Source: Nymphaea colorata (taxonomy: Eukaryota; Streptophyta; Magnoliopsida; Nymphaeales; Nymphaeaceae). Taken from it: 60,000 nucleotides of DNA. The notes under the pieces are model-generated. The model saw only the letters and a list, made by a program, of their open reading frames with translations. It was not told where the DNA came from and ran no database searches. This document shows positions 24,001-32,815 of the stretch, piece after piece (within the stretch, counting starts at the first letter, position 1; every line of letters begins with the position of its first letter). The translations under genes and the position numbers were made by a program. The stretch is taken from the NCBI RefSeq assembly GCF_008831285.2, contig NC_045143.1, forward strand, positions 9,001,503-9,061,502, read 5' to 3'.

Positions 24001-27000
24001 ATGGAGTCCGGTACAAAGATAAACATCAAAACTGGCAACATCCTAGATGAGGAAGGAAAAGGGCGGTATCAGAGGCTGGTTGGTAAGCTCATCTATCTTA
24101 CTCTTACTCGCCCTGATATTACTTATGTTGTGAATGTGTTGAGTCAGTTTATGCATGCTCCTACTGATTGTCACTGGAAGAGTGTAGAAAGAGTGTTGGG
24201 GTACCTAAAGAATGACCCAGGGAAAGGATTACTATATACTCAGCAAGACCAACTTAATATTGAAGGATACTCTGACGCAGATTGGGCAGGATGCACTGAT
24301 ACTAGGAGGTCTATCACAGGGTACTGCATCTTTTTCGGGGGTAACCTGGTTGTATGGAGAAGTAAAAGGCAGGAGGTTTGCTCTAGATCCAGTGCTGAGG
24401 CTGAATACAAGGCTGTGGCGATGAGAGTTACGGAAATGTTATGGTTAAAGATTCTCCTAGCTGATATTGGTGTTGAAACGAAAGAAAAGATGAAGATGTA
24501 CTGTGACAACAAGTCTGCGATTAACCTTGCGAACAATCCCGTCCTGCATGACAGAACTAAACATGTGGAGATTGATCACCATTTCATACGGGAACGCATA
24601 GATTCCAAGGAGTTGATCCTGCCGTATATGAAGTCTGAAGATCAAATTGCCGATGTTCTAACCAAAGCATTATGTACATCTCAATTCGAGAAAAATGTGA
24701 TCAAGCTTGGCATGTTTGACATGTATGCCAAGCTTGAGGGGGAGTGTTAGAATATCTTGTATAGGGAACCGGGTCTGGATATGGACCCGGTCCCATGGGC
24801 GCGGGTACCGAGAGTGGCTCGGTACCCTAGGCGGGTCTCCCTCTTATAATCCCGCTTATTGTGTAATTGTTGATTAAGTGGAAATAACATTCTCTCTCCT
24901 AGGGTTGCGGTTTTGCCCCTAGGTTAGAGCTTCTCCGTGGTTTTTCACATCTTACTGAGGTTTTCCACGTATATCGTGTGTTTCTTCTCCGTTCTCTTCT
25001 TGTGTTGCTTGTTTCTATAGAATGCATAGGCAATTTTGAAATACCCAAAACTAGCCTCTGTTAGACTGCAGCAACCGGCTTTTAGATGTTGAGAAGTACC
25101 AAACAGTTCATTCCCCACCTAATTTGTGTACAAATAGAGATTTATCACTCAGTTAAGATACAGATCTCCTTAGTATTCTGGATATTTATTTGTTTTTCAA
25201 GTATTTATTATGTGCCTTAGTTCAATTTACTCTTTCGAACATTATTCCTTGAATGGTTCATTTATTTGTCCTGCATGGTGGCATTTTGCAAACTTCAGGA
25301 AATACTGTCAGAGGTTCCCATTGAAGAAAGAAACAATGTTTTGAATTCAAAAGGTAACCAACTAAAGAATATCAAAGTTTTTCACCAGGTATCTCCTTGA
25401 AGTGATCCTCCTGTTCATATTTTCTATGGCTTTGTTTTACGTTGATCTTGAGATTTTCCTTTTACTTTTTTATCCCACATGTTTTGGTCAAATGCTACAT
25501 GCATTTTTTGGTAAGCAAACATGATCTTTTCTTTCAGATCGGAAATCCAATGAACTATGAAATACTGAAGGAGGCCATAAGAAATACTCAAAAGTGCACA
25601 AAATCTGGAGAGAGATTGCCTTTATCAATTGCGGTTGTTACAGATAAAGAGTGGCTAGTGGGAGGTATAAGATGCAAATAGAACAGTTTCAAAAAACAAC
25701 CTTAAAATGTATGTTGACTTGAGTGCGTCTGCAGATCCATCAAGAGCAGATAAGCATGCAACTTATTCTCTTCTTCTTGCAGAAAGGATTTGCAATGAAT
25801 GCAATGTGAAGGTTGGTAGTCCACCACTTTGCAAATTGCAACAGTGTTGTTTTTAGCTTGATTGAGATGTATTTCGCCAAAGGATTGGCTAATGGTTGAC
25901 TCATCAAAGTGAAATCCTTTTAGGAACCAATTGACCCTTCCAAAATTTTCATAAATATGATGGCACCTAAATTATTTTTTTTGTAAAAATGTAGTTGTAT
26001 AGAACAATAACTTGCAAAAGGAATCTAAATGATTAATCTTTGTCCTTCTTTCTTGAGACTAGGAAAAAGCTGTTTATAAATATTCTAAAATGACCAGGAG
26101 GTGTGTTAGTATGGGTGGTGGATGGAGCTCTGCTTTATTGCACGTACATGTCTATTTGTCATGCTAAATTGTATATGTTTTTGTGTGATCAGTTGAAATA
26201 CTTCTCAAAGATATGGTGTGTGTGAATATTAGACATTTTTAAGTTTTACGGTCCGTAGGATACCATAGTTTGGTGTAAGGAACTAATTTTCTTCTTATTG
26301 CAGGTGGAAAACCTAGTTGCAGAAATTGTAGACACGAAACTCGGGAAACAAGTAATGCTTGATTGTATGCACGTGTATTTCCTCTAATAGTCAGTTCATT
26401 TACTTTATTTCAGTGACTGTAGATTGCTAAAATAAAGCCAAATATTACTTACATTGGAGCAGAGGAAGTCATGGGCCTCGTGACTGCACAAGGTGTTGTG
26501 AGAAAATTTATCATTTACTGTTAGAAATGTTCACAAGAAACTAAGGTAATGGTTTCTTAATTGATTTTTTTCTTTGCTTGGGGTCAGTGGCAAAGAATAG
26601 GGAGCTGAATGATGTTTGGAAGGAGTTACTTGACGCCGAGGGAGATGAGATATATGTGAAGGTGAACTTTAAACCTATTTCTTTGTTCTCAAGTTTTGTA
26701 TACTCCAATGATGACGCTTTAGGAGCTAAACTATCATTTTTGTTCCTGAGCGGCGTCGTAGTGTTCTAAGGCTTCAACCCTCAATTTGAAGTATGAAGCA
26801 GATTTTGGTTAGACTGGCTGAAATGTGCGTGTCTGACTGTCCAAATAAAAGATACATGAAAACTGTAGAAGATAATACTCCACGTGTAATAATGTAATAC
26901 AAAGTAAAATTAAACAATGTGAAGATAGCCAGTGAGTCATTTTATTACGTAAGTAGCCATGGAGACAAAAAGATTTAGAGATATTACACTAGTAGCCATG

Positions 27001-27421
27001 GAGACGAAAAATTAAATTAAGTAACAAAATTACTTCTTAAATTAAGTAACAAAATTACTTCTTGATGCATCTTCGAAGGAATGTGCCAAGACTTACGGCA
27101 TTTCCCTCTTTTGAACTCAACAGCCTATTGATCTTTACATGAAGGAAGGTGAAAGGCCATCATTTTTTGAGCTCTCTGAGCGAGCAATGCTGCGGAGAGA
27201 AGTTGCTATTGGTTATGTAAAGAACAAACAGAAGGTGAAGATGAACGGGCTAACTTTATTTTGTTAAGACGAAGCAGAGAGTGGACTGGACATATATTAA
27301 TGTCTCTTTTTTTTAACAGGTTATAAATCCAGAGTGTAAGAGTGGTCCACTTGAACTTGACATGACGGATTCCCTCATTGTTATTTGTGAGTTTGAAGGG
27401 GAGAAAACATCACGAAAGTGA
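24..27421 (+). CDS. POLLUX-like plastid envelope ion channel (PEC1/PEC2 type), 3' part of gene
   Basis: Fifteen exons with GT-AG junctions and consistent phase: 24-104, 5174-5258, 15241-15388, 16194-16270, 16341-16421, 17897-18076, 18153-18266, 25299-25388, 25538-25664, 25735-25811, 26304-26351, 26423-26492, 26588-26661, 27124-27234, 27320-27421 (TGA). They give 487 residues; the transmembrane N-terminal part lies before the window. Recognisable CASTOR/POLLUX-family strings are [52 protein letters not shown] and [20 protein letters not shown], which belong to the mid and RCK-like regulatory region. Members of this branch (Arabidopsis PEC1, PEC2) are cation channels of the plastid inner envelope; paralogues CASTOR and DMI1/POLLUX act at the nuclear envelope in symbiosis. 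The PEC assignment rests on string resemblance and gene neighbours. All exons in the window are open despite long retrotransposon-filled introns, so the gene looks functional. Confidence 0.85.
105..761. other. Intron 1 of the channel gene, left part, no feature recognised
   Basis: AT-rich intron sequence. Phrases like GGTTTCAAACTGATTT recur in diverged form around 340, 500 and 620, suggesting an old degenerate repeat, but I cannot place it in a family. No coding potential is apparent. Confidence 0.5.
2952..3130 (+). mobile_element. Solo LTR (179 bp) with 5-bp target duplication
   Basis: The segment starts TGTTAAATAC, ends GATCGCAACA, and is flanked on both sides by ATATC (2947-2951 and 3131-3135). 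It interrupts the integrase coding region of the older antisense Copia: the frame reads through CFDP on one side and VTFFE on the other. It has no internal coding DNA, as expected for a solo LTR left by recombination. Inside it at 3055-3086 is an 11-bp inverted repeat (ACCCTAATCTC / GAGATTAGGGT). Orientation is inferred from the CT-rich end and is not certain. Confidence 0.65.
3441..4553. other. 1.1-kb insertion of unknown type inside the Copia integrase
   Basis: This block separates two neighbouring pieces of integrase in the antisense Copia remnant. Its edges are uncertain by about 20 bp. The left part carries a hairpin with 14-bp arms (3509-3522 and 3537-3550). A less AT-rich island at about 3755-3860, ending in a good splice donor (CTACA then GTAAGT), looks like a captured first exon. 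No transposase or RT coding is visible, and I saw no clear terminal inverted repeats. Confidence 0.45.
3509..3550. repeat. Inverted repeat, 14-bp arms
   Basis: Arms ATTTTTATCATGAT and ATCATGATAAAAAT are perfect complements separated by a 14-base AT-rich loop. The AT-only composition means it could be a chance or MITE-derived hairpin. Confidence 0.6.
5798..5993 (-). repeat. 3' LTR of the older antisense Copia
   Basis: On minus it begins TGTTAAGATTTGACATGC, matching the start of the right LTR. It is about 67 bp shorter than its partner, apparently from an internal deletion near the left end, and has many substitutions, which points to an old insertion. Confidence 0.7.
7936..8178 (+). repeat. 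5' LTR of nested Copia
   Basis: 243 bp, TGTTGATAGA to TTTCTACA. It carries a stem-loop at 8093-8129 (CGTGG/CCACG and CCCTC/GAGGG pairs) shared in form with the other sense Copia. Confidence 0.93.
8179..8190 (+). other. Primer-binding site of nested Copia
   Basis: TGGTATCAGAGA directly after the 5' LTR matches the initiator-Met tRNA complement TGGTATCAGAGC except at the last base. Confidence 0.85.
8191..8760 (+). other. GC-rich leader of nested Copia with short tandem repeats
   Basis: The leader between primer-binding site and gag is C-rich, unlike the AT-rich surroundings. At about 8255-8355 it holds several diverged copies of a roughly 20-25-bp unit (CTGTTCATCGACTCGCCC type), followed by CGCCCAGCG-type repeats. 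The frame is open upstream of gag, but the proline-rich translation has no family features, so I treat it as untranslated leader. Confidence 0.6.
8761..13086 (+). pseudogene. Copia gag-pol polyprotein with three nonsense codons
   Basis: One reading frame of 1,442 codons starts at ATG 8761 (MAASSSS) and ends at TGA 13084-13086. Gag leads with a CX2CX4HX4C knuckle ([14 protein letters not shown], about 9526-9567). Then come protease ([11 protein letters not shown], about 9811), the integrase HHCC region and DDE core (SDNARE near 10590, NGVAERKN near 10690), RT ([11 protein letters not shown] near 12105) and RNase H ([27 protein letters not shown]). TAA 10195, TGA 10222 and TAG 10408 interrupt it without changing frame. 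By comparison with the second sense Copia, the last two sit where tryptophan codons stand. The protein would drive retrotransposition if intact; as it stands pol is cut off after protease. Confidence 0.9.
13072..13080 (+). other. Polypurine tract of nested Copia
   Basis: GAGGGGGAG abuts the 3' LTR. This is the expected plus-strand priming site. Confidence 0.8.
13081..13326 (+). repeat. 3' LTR of nested Copia
   Basis: 246 bp, nearly identical to the 5' copy (GGTTGC versus GGCTGC, and one extra CTC). The pol stop codon TGA (13084-13086) lies inside it. The stem-loop copy is at 13241-13277. Confidence 0.93.
14212..14227 (-). other. Primer-binding site of the older Copia
   Basis: Minus strand reads TGGTATCAAAGCCAGG, close to the plant initiator-Met tRNA complement TGGTATCAGAGC used by most Copia elements, directly next to the LTR. 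Confidence 0.65.
14228..14490 (-). repeat. 5' LTR of the older antisense Copia
   Basis: It starts TGTTAAGATGTGACATGC on minus and ends beside the primer-binding site. It is followed on the plus strand by the CATAT target duplication. Confidence 0.72.
14491..15240. other. End of intron 2 with a CACGTG cluster
   Basis: Unique-looking AT-rich intron carrying five CACGTG motifs (14695, 14711, 14788, 15053, 15169) and a tandem duplication. No coding sequence is seen before the exon at 15241. Confidence 0.6.
14955..15178 (+). repeat. Tandem duplication, two copies of about 107-117 bp
   Basis: Copy 1 (14955-15062) and copy 2 (15072-15178) both run from TAGTTTCTT through CATGTAAGCATGAAATA to ATCACGTGTTTG, spaced 117 bp apart with scattered substitutions. 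Each copy holds one CACGTG. Confidence 0.85.
16422..17896. other. Intron 5 of the channel gene, nothing recognised
   Basis: 1.5 kb of AT-rich intron. A tRNA A-box-like string (GAGCTCAGCTGG) at about 17550 has no matching B box. No element or gene is supported. Confidence 0.5.
18267..19810. other. Intron 7, left part, possible gypsy integrase scrap
   Basis: Mostly unrecognised AT-rich sequence. Near 19630-19740 the plus strand reads [20 protein letters not shown], which resembles the VVVDRLTKY.HFI segment of Ty3/gypsy integrases. It is short and isolated, so this is only a suggestion. Confidence 0.35.
19816..20090 (+). repeat. 5' LTR of intron-7 Copia
   Basis: 275 bp, TGTTAGAATA to TTTCTACA. 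The stem-loop at 20007-20040 (CGTGG/CCACG, CCTC/GAGG) resembles that in the nested Copia LTR. Confidence 0.93.
20091..20103 (+). other. Primer-binding site of intron-7 Copia
   Basis: TGGTTTCAGAGCC immediately follows the 5' LTR: the initiator-Met complement with one substitution (T for A at position 5). Confidence 0.8.
20459..24750 (+). pseudogene. Copia gag-pol polyprotein broken by frameshifts
   Basis: Gag starts at ATG 20459 (MTSKIDV) with zinc knuckle [14 protein letters not shown] at about 21200-21241. A 7-bp tandem duplication at 21244-21257 shifts the frame and stops gag at 21266-21268. The next frame carries protease ([11 protein letters not shown] near 21520), the integrase HHCC region and DDE core ([24 protein letters not shown]). 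Between about 22560 and 22690 the correct reading is in another frame ([13 protein letters not shown]), so two opposite shifts occur there. A further shift near 22980 leads into RT ([10 protein letters not shown] near 23780) and RNase H ([17 protein letters not shown]), ending at TAG 24748-24750 within the LTR. Individual domains are intact, but the polyprotein cannot be made whole. Confidence 0.9.
24745..25019 (+). repeat. 3' LTR of intron-7 Copia
   Basis: 275 bp, ending TTTCTATA where the other LTR has TTTCTACA. One of its four differences (CACATC for CACCTC) weakens the inner stem of the hairpin at 24936-24969. Confidence 0.92.
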
Positions 27422-27780
27422 GGGAGCAGCAGTTAGCAGTTTTTTTTTTCTACAATTATCTGTATTCTTTCTTGTGGCGGTTGGACGTGGTCGGCTGCAG
27501 TCATGAGCTCAAGTCTCTTGGCTTATCAGCATCAATTTTGTATATCTCTATTAATTAATAGTACCAACAACTGCCATGAACAACTCATGAGAATGTAAAC
27601 TTGAAAACCAGTCAAACGCCTTTGAAGAAAGGTACATGTTCAACACAGAATATTTGCTATTAAATGTTTACCCACCCTAAGTTTGATTTGTTCCACTTTG
27701 GGTTCTCACTTTGCTGCTAAGAGGCTTGCCAAGGTATGAGTAATTCTAAAGCTTGAATAGTTTCCACATTGAAGTTGCAC
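27422..27780. other. Likely 3' UTR and downstream flank of the channel gene
   Basis: AT-rich DNA directly after the stop codon with no further ORF. No single poly(A) signal stands out. Confidence 0.4.
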
Positions 27781-27789
27781 GATGCATCG

Positions 27790-28165
27790 CAAGGTAGGAT
27801 GCTCAACAAGACAAGCCAACTTGGGTTTGGCTCGAACTCACTCTGCTAAACTCGACTTGTTTAAGAAATGGGTCAGTGTTTGTGCTGAGGCAAACTCACT
27901 TAGATAAATGAGTTGATCTAGAGCTGGGCATGCTGGGCTTGTTGCAATGTTCCCCTCAAAGAAAAATGAATCTTTTAATACATTGTCTAGCCGAGGCTTG
28001 GCTGAGCTCCAGTCGAGGCTTGGCTCGAGTTTAACCAAGCTGAGTTCAAGCCTTACTAAGCTTGAGCTGAGCCAAGCTCAAGCTAGTCAAGTTGACCTAG
28101 ACTTTAGCTTCAGCCTAGCTTGAGCTCTAGGTTTTGAGACTCGAGCCGGCTCAGCTCGGCTCATG
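27790..28165. repeat. AGCTTGAGCT/GGCTCGAGC-rich degenerate repeat
   Basis: Short words such as AAGCTTGAGC, GCCAAGCTCAAGC, GGCTTGGCTCGAG and GCCGGCTCAGCTCGGC recur on both strands. This word-rich type is common in plant repeat families, but I cannot name one. A short minus-strand ORF across it is compositional. Confidence 0.5.
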
Positions 28166-28384
28166 AACATCCTCCGACATGTCTCACATTTAATATTTTT
28201 CTGATATGGCCTCCCTTTTGCTAATCCTATGCCATGGTGGGGCACATGAAAATCTGTGTTTTTCAATATTGCCCCTGTTGGTAAATATCTTTTGCATATC
28301 TGCGAACAATAAGGCATGATTTTGTGCTTGATTGAACTACGTTTATGAGCTAATGGAGTTTTGATTTGTTGAGACCTGCGTTTA

Positions 28385-28429
28385 TATATATATATCTATG
28401 TATCTATACTATGTATATATGTATGTATG

Positions 28430-28462
<33 letters not shown>
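28385..28462. repeat. Compound microsatellite (TA)n / (TATG)n / (GA)n
   Basis: TATATATATATAT, then TATGTATG units, then about 15 GA units ending at 28462. Confidence 0.9.
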
Positions 28463-28467
<5 letters not shown>

Positions 28468-30177
28468 TTTTTTTATTGACCACCAATCCCTTCTTAAATG
28501 AACATATATGGTTGTCTTTGATGGCTTCTCCCTGTCAGAATGGAAGATCCAGAGCATAATTTGACATTAGATCCAAACATGAGAAGGCAGCATCTCGAGC
28601 TTCTGTTGGTGATAAGGTAAATGTTAGGTGAAGCTGCTAAGCAAAGATTCTCTCGAGCTTCTCCTGGTGATAAATAAGAATGTAAATTCATAACTAAGGG
28701 AATCGATCTGTCAAGGCCGTAAGCCATAACAATACGGAGTTTGATAAACCTCCCTTATCTAATGTGAACCAACCAAAATGGCACGGTGACAAATGAAAAC
28801 AGGAAAGAATCCTCTTCATTAGTTCTTTCCTCTTTTCATTAGTGCGTGTACCGTATTACTATCTTCAATGTCCTTTGTTCCGCTGAAAGGATTTTGTCTG
28901 CTTTTTGGTGAAAAGTGAAGTTTCAAGTATTTCCATGTGTCATATGCAATTCACGAAAGCTGTTACTCTCTCTCTATCTCTCTGTGTGTGTGTGTGTGTT
29001 ATGCATCCATAACCATTTGGTACTGTTAGTTTTGAGAAAACCTTTGTTATATGAAGTGGAAATCCACATACTGGAATGAAAAAGAAAGTTTGTTGTTAGT
29101 CCGATGGTTAAAGTTGTTCCTGATGAGAATAGTCAGTGCAAATTATTAAAGTCTTGGAGTAGATTTGTTTGCAAATTATTACAAAACAAGTGTAAACTCT
29201 TAGAGAAACAACTGAAGATATGACAACTGCTCAAATCTGTCCAGTTTTATGTGGAGATTTAGTTGTCTTAATAGGCCAAAAGATCAAACATATCCTCATG
29301 GTGATTCAATGAGAGATCGAAAGTGCCCCACTACTCCCCCTCCCCCTTCAGCCTCATGGCTGTTTTAAGACTTGGGTGGAAAGCAAGACACCTATTAATT
29401 GAGAACATAGTGCGTCTACTTTTTTCGGTTTAAAAGAATAGTACCCACAAGAATCAAATGACTATTAACCGTTTATTGGCCCGCCAAAATCAACTACTCT
29501 GTGCTCCTCAGACAAAAATCATGCAGTCATTATAATAGGATTTTGATTAACTGTATACCCGTGTCAGCTAGCAGTGGCCGGTTAACAAGTGTTTAAAGAA
29601 GCAACAAGATTGATAACATCTTTTCAAACCGATCGTCAGTTCTGCTTGAGATTTAGTTGCTTTGCAAGATAAGAACATCGACGTATCCCCAAATTGCATC
29701 CTCTAATTTTGGACTTTAATAATGGGATCTCCTGAGTATTGCATTAAGATTTGATAACCAAAGAACTGTATCCCTAGAGTGAGTTATCAAGAAAATTTAG
29801 ACGTGAGCATATGAAATTGAAAAAATTAGAATAACAAAATCTATACACATTCGCAAAGAAGATGATGGACACAAGTTTCCACGTACGAATTTTACTGTGA
29901 TCTGTAGATTTTCTGGCTTTCATTGAAGATTACTTGCTCTCCAGTAGAAAAGATATTCCAAAAAAGAGCACCGCCAAAAAATACAGGACCGCTGTGAAGG
30001 ATGGAAAACCACTGAAAGAACGCAACTCCACAAAATATATACCCTACTTCAGCGTGTCCTTCATAGCTACCAAAATTCTGGTAATGTTGGACATGAAATT
30101 CGAATAATCAAGATTAGAGCAAAAAAAAGGAAAAATTGAATCCACGAAGATAAGTGAGTTAAATTTGGTATGAGGGG
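28463..30177. other. Intergenic, nothing recognised apart from a short TC/TG repeat
   Basis: AT-rich sequence without a supportable gene. A (TC)n(TG)n simple repeat lies at about 28968-29000. The longest ORF (minus, 28494-28727) resembles no family I know. Confidence 0.5.
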
Positions 30178-30345
30178 AATGGTAGGCGGCTAGTTTTTGT
30201 TTTTAGTTTCTGGGGTGTCAATTTTCTGTGCTGCAAAAAGAGGAACACCGATATGCAAGTTAAAGTATAGTTGGACACCATGGTAGGCCTGGTACCTTAG
30301 AGGGATGGAGAGAAGGAATGGGGGTTTAGACTTTCTTATTGAATG
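30178..30345 (+). repeat. SINE-like dispersed repeat, copy 1
   Basis: The stretch from GGTAGGCGGCTAGTTTTTG to GGTACCTTAGAGGG aligns in the same orientation with 59099-59265. Shared blocks include TAGGCG.CTAGTTTT, GATRTGCAAGTTRAAGT and a common 3' part. The second copy has better tRNA-like Pol III boxes; here they are eroded. Confidence 0.5.
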
Positions 30346-31239
30346 ATAGGATGAAACTCCTCCTGCTAACTCAACCGATGGGTTAAATTTGGTGACGTTT
30401 GTCCATATTATATAATATGCTCTAAAAATATTTCTCCAGATTTGAGGGTGATGAAATATAATATAATTATGGTCAAAACCAAAAAGATGGTAAGGGTGGT
30501 ACCATGATTGGACACACCAGCATCCTAGGGAGCCATCTCCTGGTAGCAAAAGGAAAGAAACTTATATGAGAAAAAAAAATCCATGTAGCATGTTTTGTAT
30601 GACTGCTGGAGCTGATAAGAAAACCAGCATGATTGAAGGAAGGAGCTTAGGCCAAGCAATGCATGAAAAAAAGACTTGTCTCATTTAGTCCAAAATTATA
30701 TACCTCTAAGCCGATGGAACCAAATGACTACAAGGAACCGTTTCATACTAACAATTCAGTATATTCTTGGAATTGGAAAAGAAGAAGAAAACATTAAAAA
30801 AATATATTTATCCTGCAAGACAATAAATCATGAAAAATTTCCTCGGTGGGAATGGTAAACCCGTGAAGACAAAAGATAGAAAGGCTCATGTAAAAGTTGC
30901 CATAAAATACCACTTTTTTGCTTAAACTTCTATAAATAGGTTTCACAATTCAAAGAAAGTGTCTGAATCATCAACTCTGTCTCCAAGAGGCCACTAGGCC
31001 ACTGCAATGGATGGAGTGGGGGTTGGTAGGCAGTCGGTTTCAGACTGAAAGCAGGTCTTGCACCCTATGAAAATAAAGAGTTGGATGGTAACAGATAATA
31101 CACTAAATGCTTTTCTTATTTTATATTTTCAAAATAAATGAGAGCAAAAGAGAGAGAGAGAGAGCCTAGCTATGTGGGACTCCATCATGAGAGTGGAAGG
31201 GGGCATATATCCTGTCAAGAGACGCTTGGGTGTGGAAAA

Positions 31240-31580
31240 GGTCATGGGCAAAAGTTGTGCAGTCTTGTTTTGTTGATGATGTTATAATTATTAGTACTAA
31301 AAGTTATCTGTATCAGAGGGCATTTTTAACTCATGGTGGACAGTGTAGAATCAATGGCAGGACTAGTGATTAATGATAATAAACTAAGCTTCAATCTAGC
31401 CCTTTCATGTGTAGTCGGGAGATCAAGGAGGTTGGTCAGCTCTCTCAATGGCAATAAGGGATCCTACCATCGTTGTAGCCATTTCCTCCCTCCTTTTGTT
31501 TGTAACATTACTGCAAATCATTCTTTCTCTTGGAAACTATGGTCTCAAAGCACATAGCATTGTGGAAATCTAATTAAGAC
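31240..31580 (+). mobile_element. LINE (non-LTR) reverse transcriptase remnant
   Basis: The plus strand reads CFVDDVIIIS followed about 25 codons later by GLVINDNKLSF. This pattern resembles the FADD...GLKIN..KS portion of plant LINE RTs, with frame breaks. It is a short decayed fragment; ends and family are uncertain. Confidence 0.45.
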
Positions 31581-31789
31581 TTTGCCTGATCAAATTTGTT
31601 GTTTAGCGACATCGTAGACTAATTCCAACCCAATCTATCTAGAAAGTTGAAGAAATGGCGGAGCCACACTCAGTCTCGTGTGGGCAGTCACACCAATCCA
31701 GTAAAATTTCTTGATTTTTCATCTTTAAATATTTACTTTATATACATTATGTGGCTCTCCAAATATGAGTACTTCTAAATGAAGTGAGC

Positions 31790-32070
31790 CCATTTATAGC
31801 CTGTTTGGATGGAGGGAGAGAGAGAAAGGAATGGAAAGAAATATCTTTCATGTGTTTGAAAGACTAATTAATATAGAGGGAAAGGAAATGAGAACTGATA
31901 ACTGTGTTTGGATGCAAAGGAAAAGAAAGAAAAGAGAGGGGAAAAAACATGATTTTTTAATGTAATGCCAATCCCTCCGATAATAGAGAGATTGTAAGGA
32001 AAATGAATGGATGTTCATTCCCTTTCCTTTTTTCTCCTTTGCATCCTCATTCCCTTCCCTTCCATCCATT
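31790..32070. repeat. Possible MITE-like purine/pyrimidine mirror segment
   Basis: It begins CCTGTTTGGATGGAGGGAGAG and ends with a loosely complementary pyrimidine-rich tract (CCCTTCCCTTCCATCC), giving imperfect inverted ends. No clear target duplication was found. Confidence 0.3.
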
Positions 32071-32325
32071 CTTTTAGTGTAGAATGCATTGTGGGTGGAC
32101 ATAAAAAAATGCAATTAACTTGGCGTATGCTATAGCATGTTTTTTTGTTGAGCAAGAAGTTCATTCCTATCCATTGGAATAAAATTTGGAGGCTTTTCAT
32201 TTTTCTTGAGCTGCACCGAGATAAGTGATAGCAACCTTGCACCGTCAACTTGAATGTTACATTCTACCACCTTAAGACACATGAATATAACATACACAAT
32301 AATGAAACTAAAGACATACCTTCCT

Positions 32326-32680
32326 ACGAGTCACATGACCAGCTAAGCTAAGCCCCATTAGGCGCCCCACCAAGTCATTTTCATGTTTAGTAGTCTATAA
32401 AAAATTAATAAAAGGGTGTTTGCCTCTTTGGTTGTACAAAGGGCATAAAAGGGACTTATGGCTGGGTGAGGAAAATAAATCCTCGTTCTCACTGTTCCAC
32501 TGGACGAGTCACATGACCAGCTAAGCTAAGCCCCATTAGGCGCCCCACCAAGTCATTTTCATGTTTAGTAGTTTATAAAAAATTAATAAAAGGGTGTTTG
32601 CCTCTTTGGTTGTACAAAGGGCATAAAAGGGACTTATGGCTGGGTGAGGAAAATAAATCCTCGTTCTCACTGTTCCACTG
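32326..32680 (+). repeat. 178-bp tandem duplication upstream of EFG1
   Basis: Unit 1 (32326-32503) and unit 2 (32504-32680) both run from ACGAGTCACATGACC to CTGTTCCACTG. Apart from the junction base the only difference I find is GTCTATAAAA versus GTTTATAAAA. Each unit holds a TATA-like TATAAAAAA, so the duplication may have copied part of the promoter. The second unit ends 135 bp before the EFG1 start codon. Confidence 0.93.
32574..32582 (+). promoter_or_regulatory. Candidate TATA box of EFG1 (duplicated at 32396)
   Basis: TATAAAAAA lies about 240 bp before the ATG in the proximal duplicated unit, and the same word lies 178 bp further upstream. The choice is inferred from position and motif only. 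Confidence 0.3.
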
Positions 32681-32815
32681 TTCCAAAAAAGCGGTCCTAA
32701 TGCCTAAGAAAGCAATCCGAGTATTTTGTTTTCCCTCTGGAGCTATCAAACGTCGTGAGACGAGAAGTCTTCTTTCTTCCGGTTGAGGGTGAGTGAGACG
32801 AAGAGAGGCGCCTGG

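Larger units (their letters stand above)
19816..25019 (+). mobile_element. Near-complete Ty1/Copia retrotransposon, sense in intron 7
   Basis: LTRs at 19816-20090 and 24745-25019 are flanked by GAATG (19811-19815 and 25020-25024). The primer-binding site TGGTTTCAGAGCC follows the 5' LTR, and GAGGGGGAG precedes the 3' LTR. The interior has full-length Copia domains broken by several frameshifts. The LTRs differ at four positions in 275, including the last-but-one base of the 3' LTR (CA to TA). The coding region is clearly related to the nested Copia, but the LTRs are alike only near their 3' ends, so they are two families of one lineage. Confidence 0.95.
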
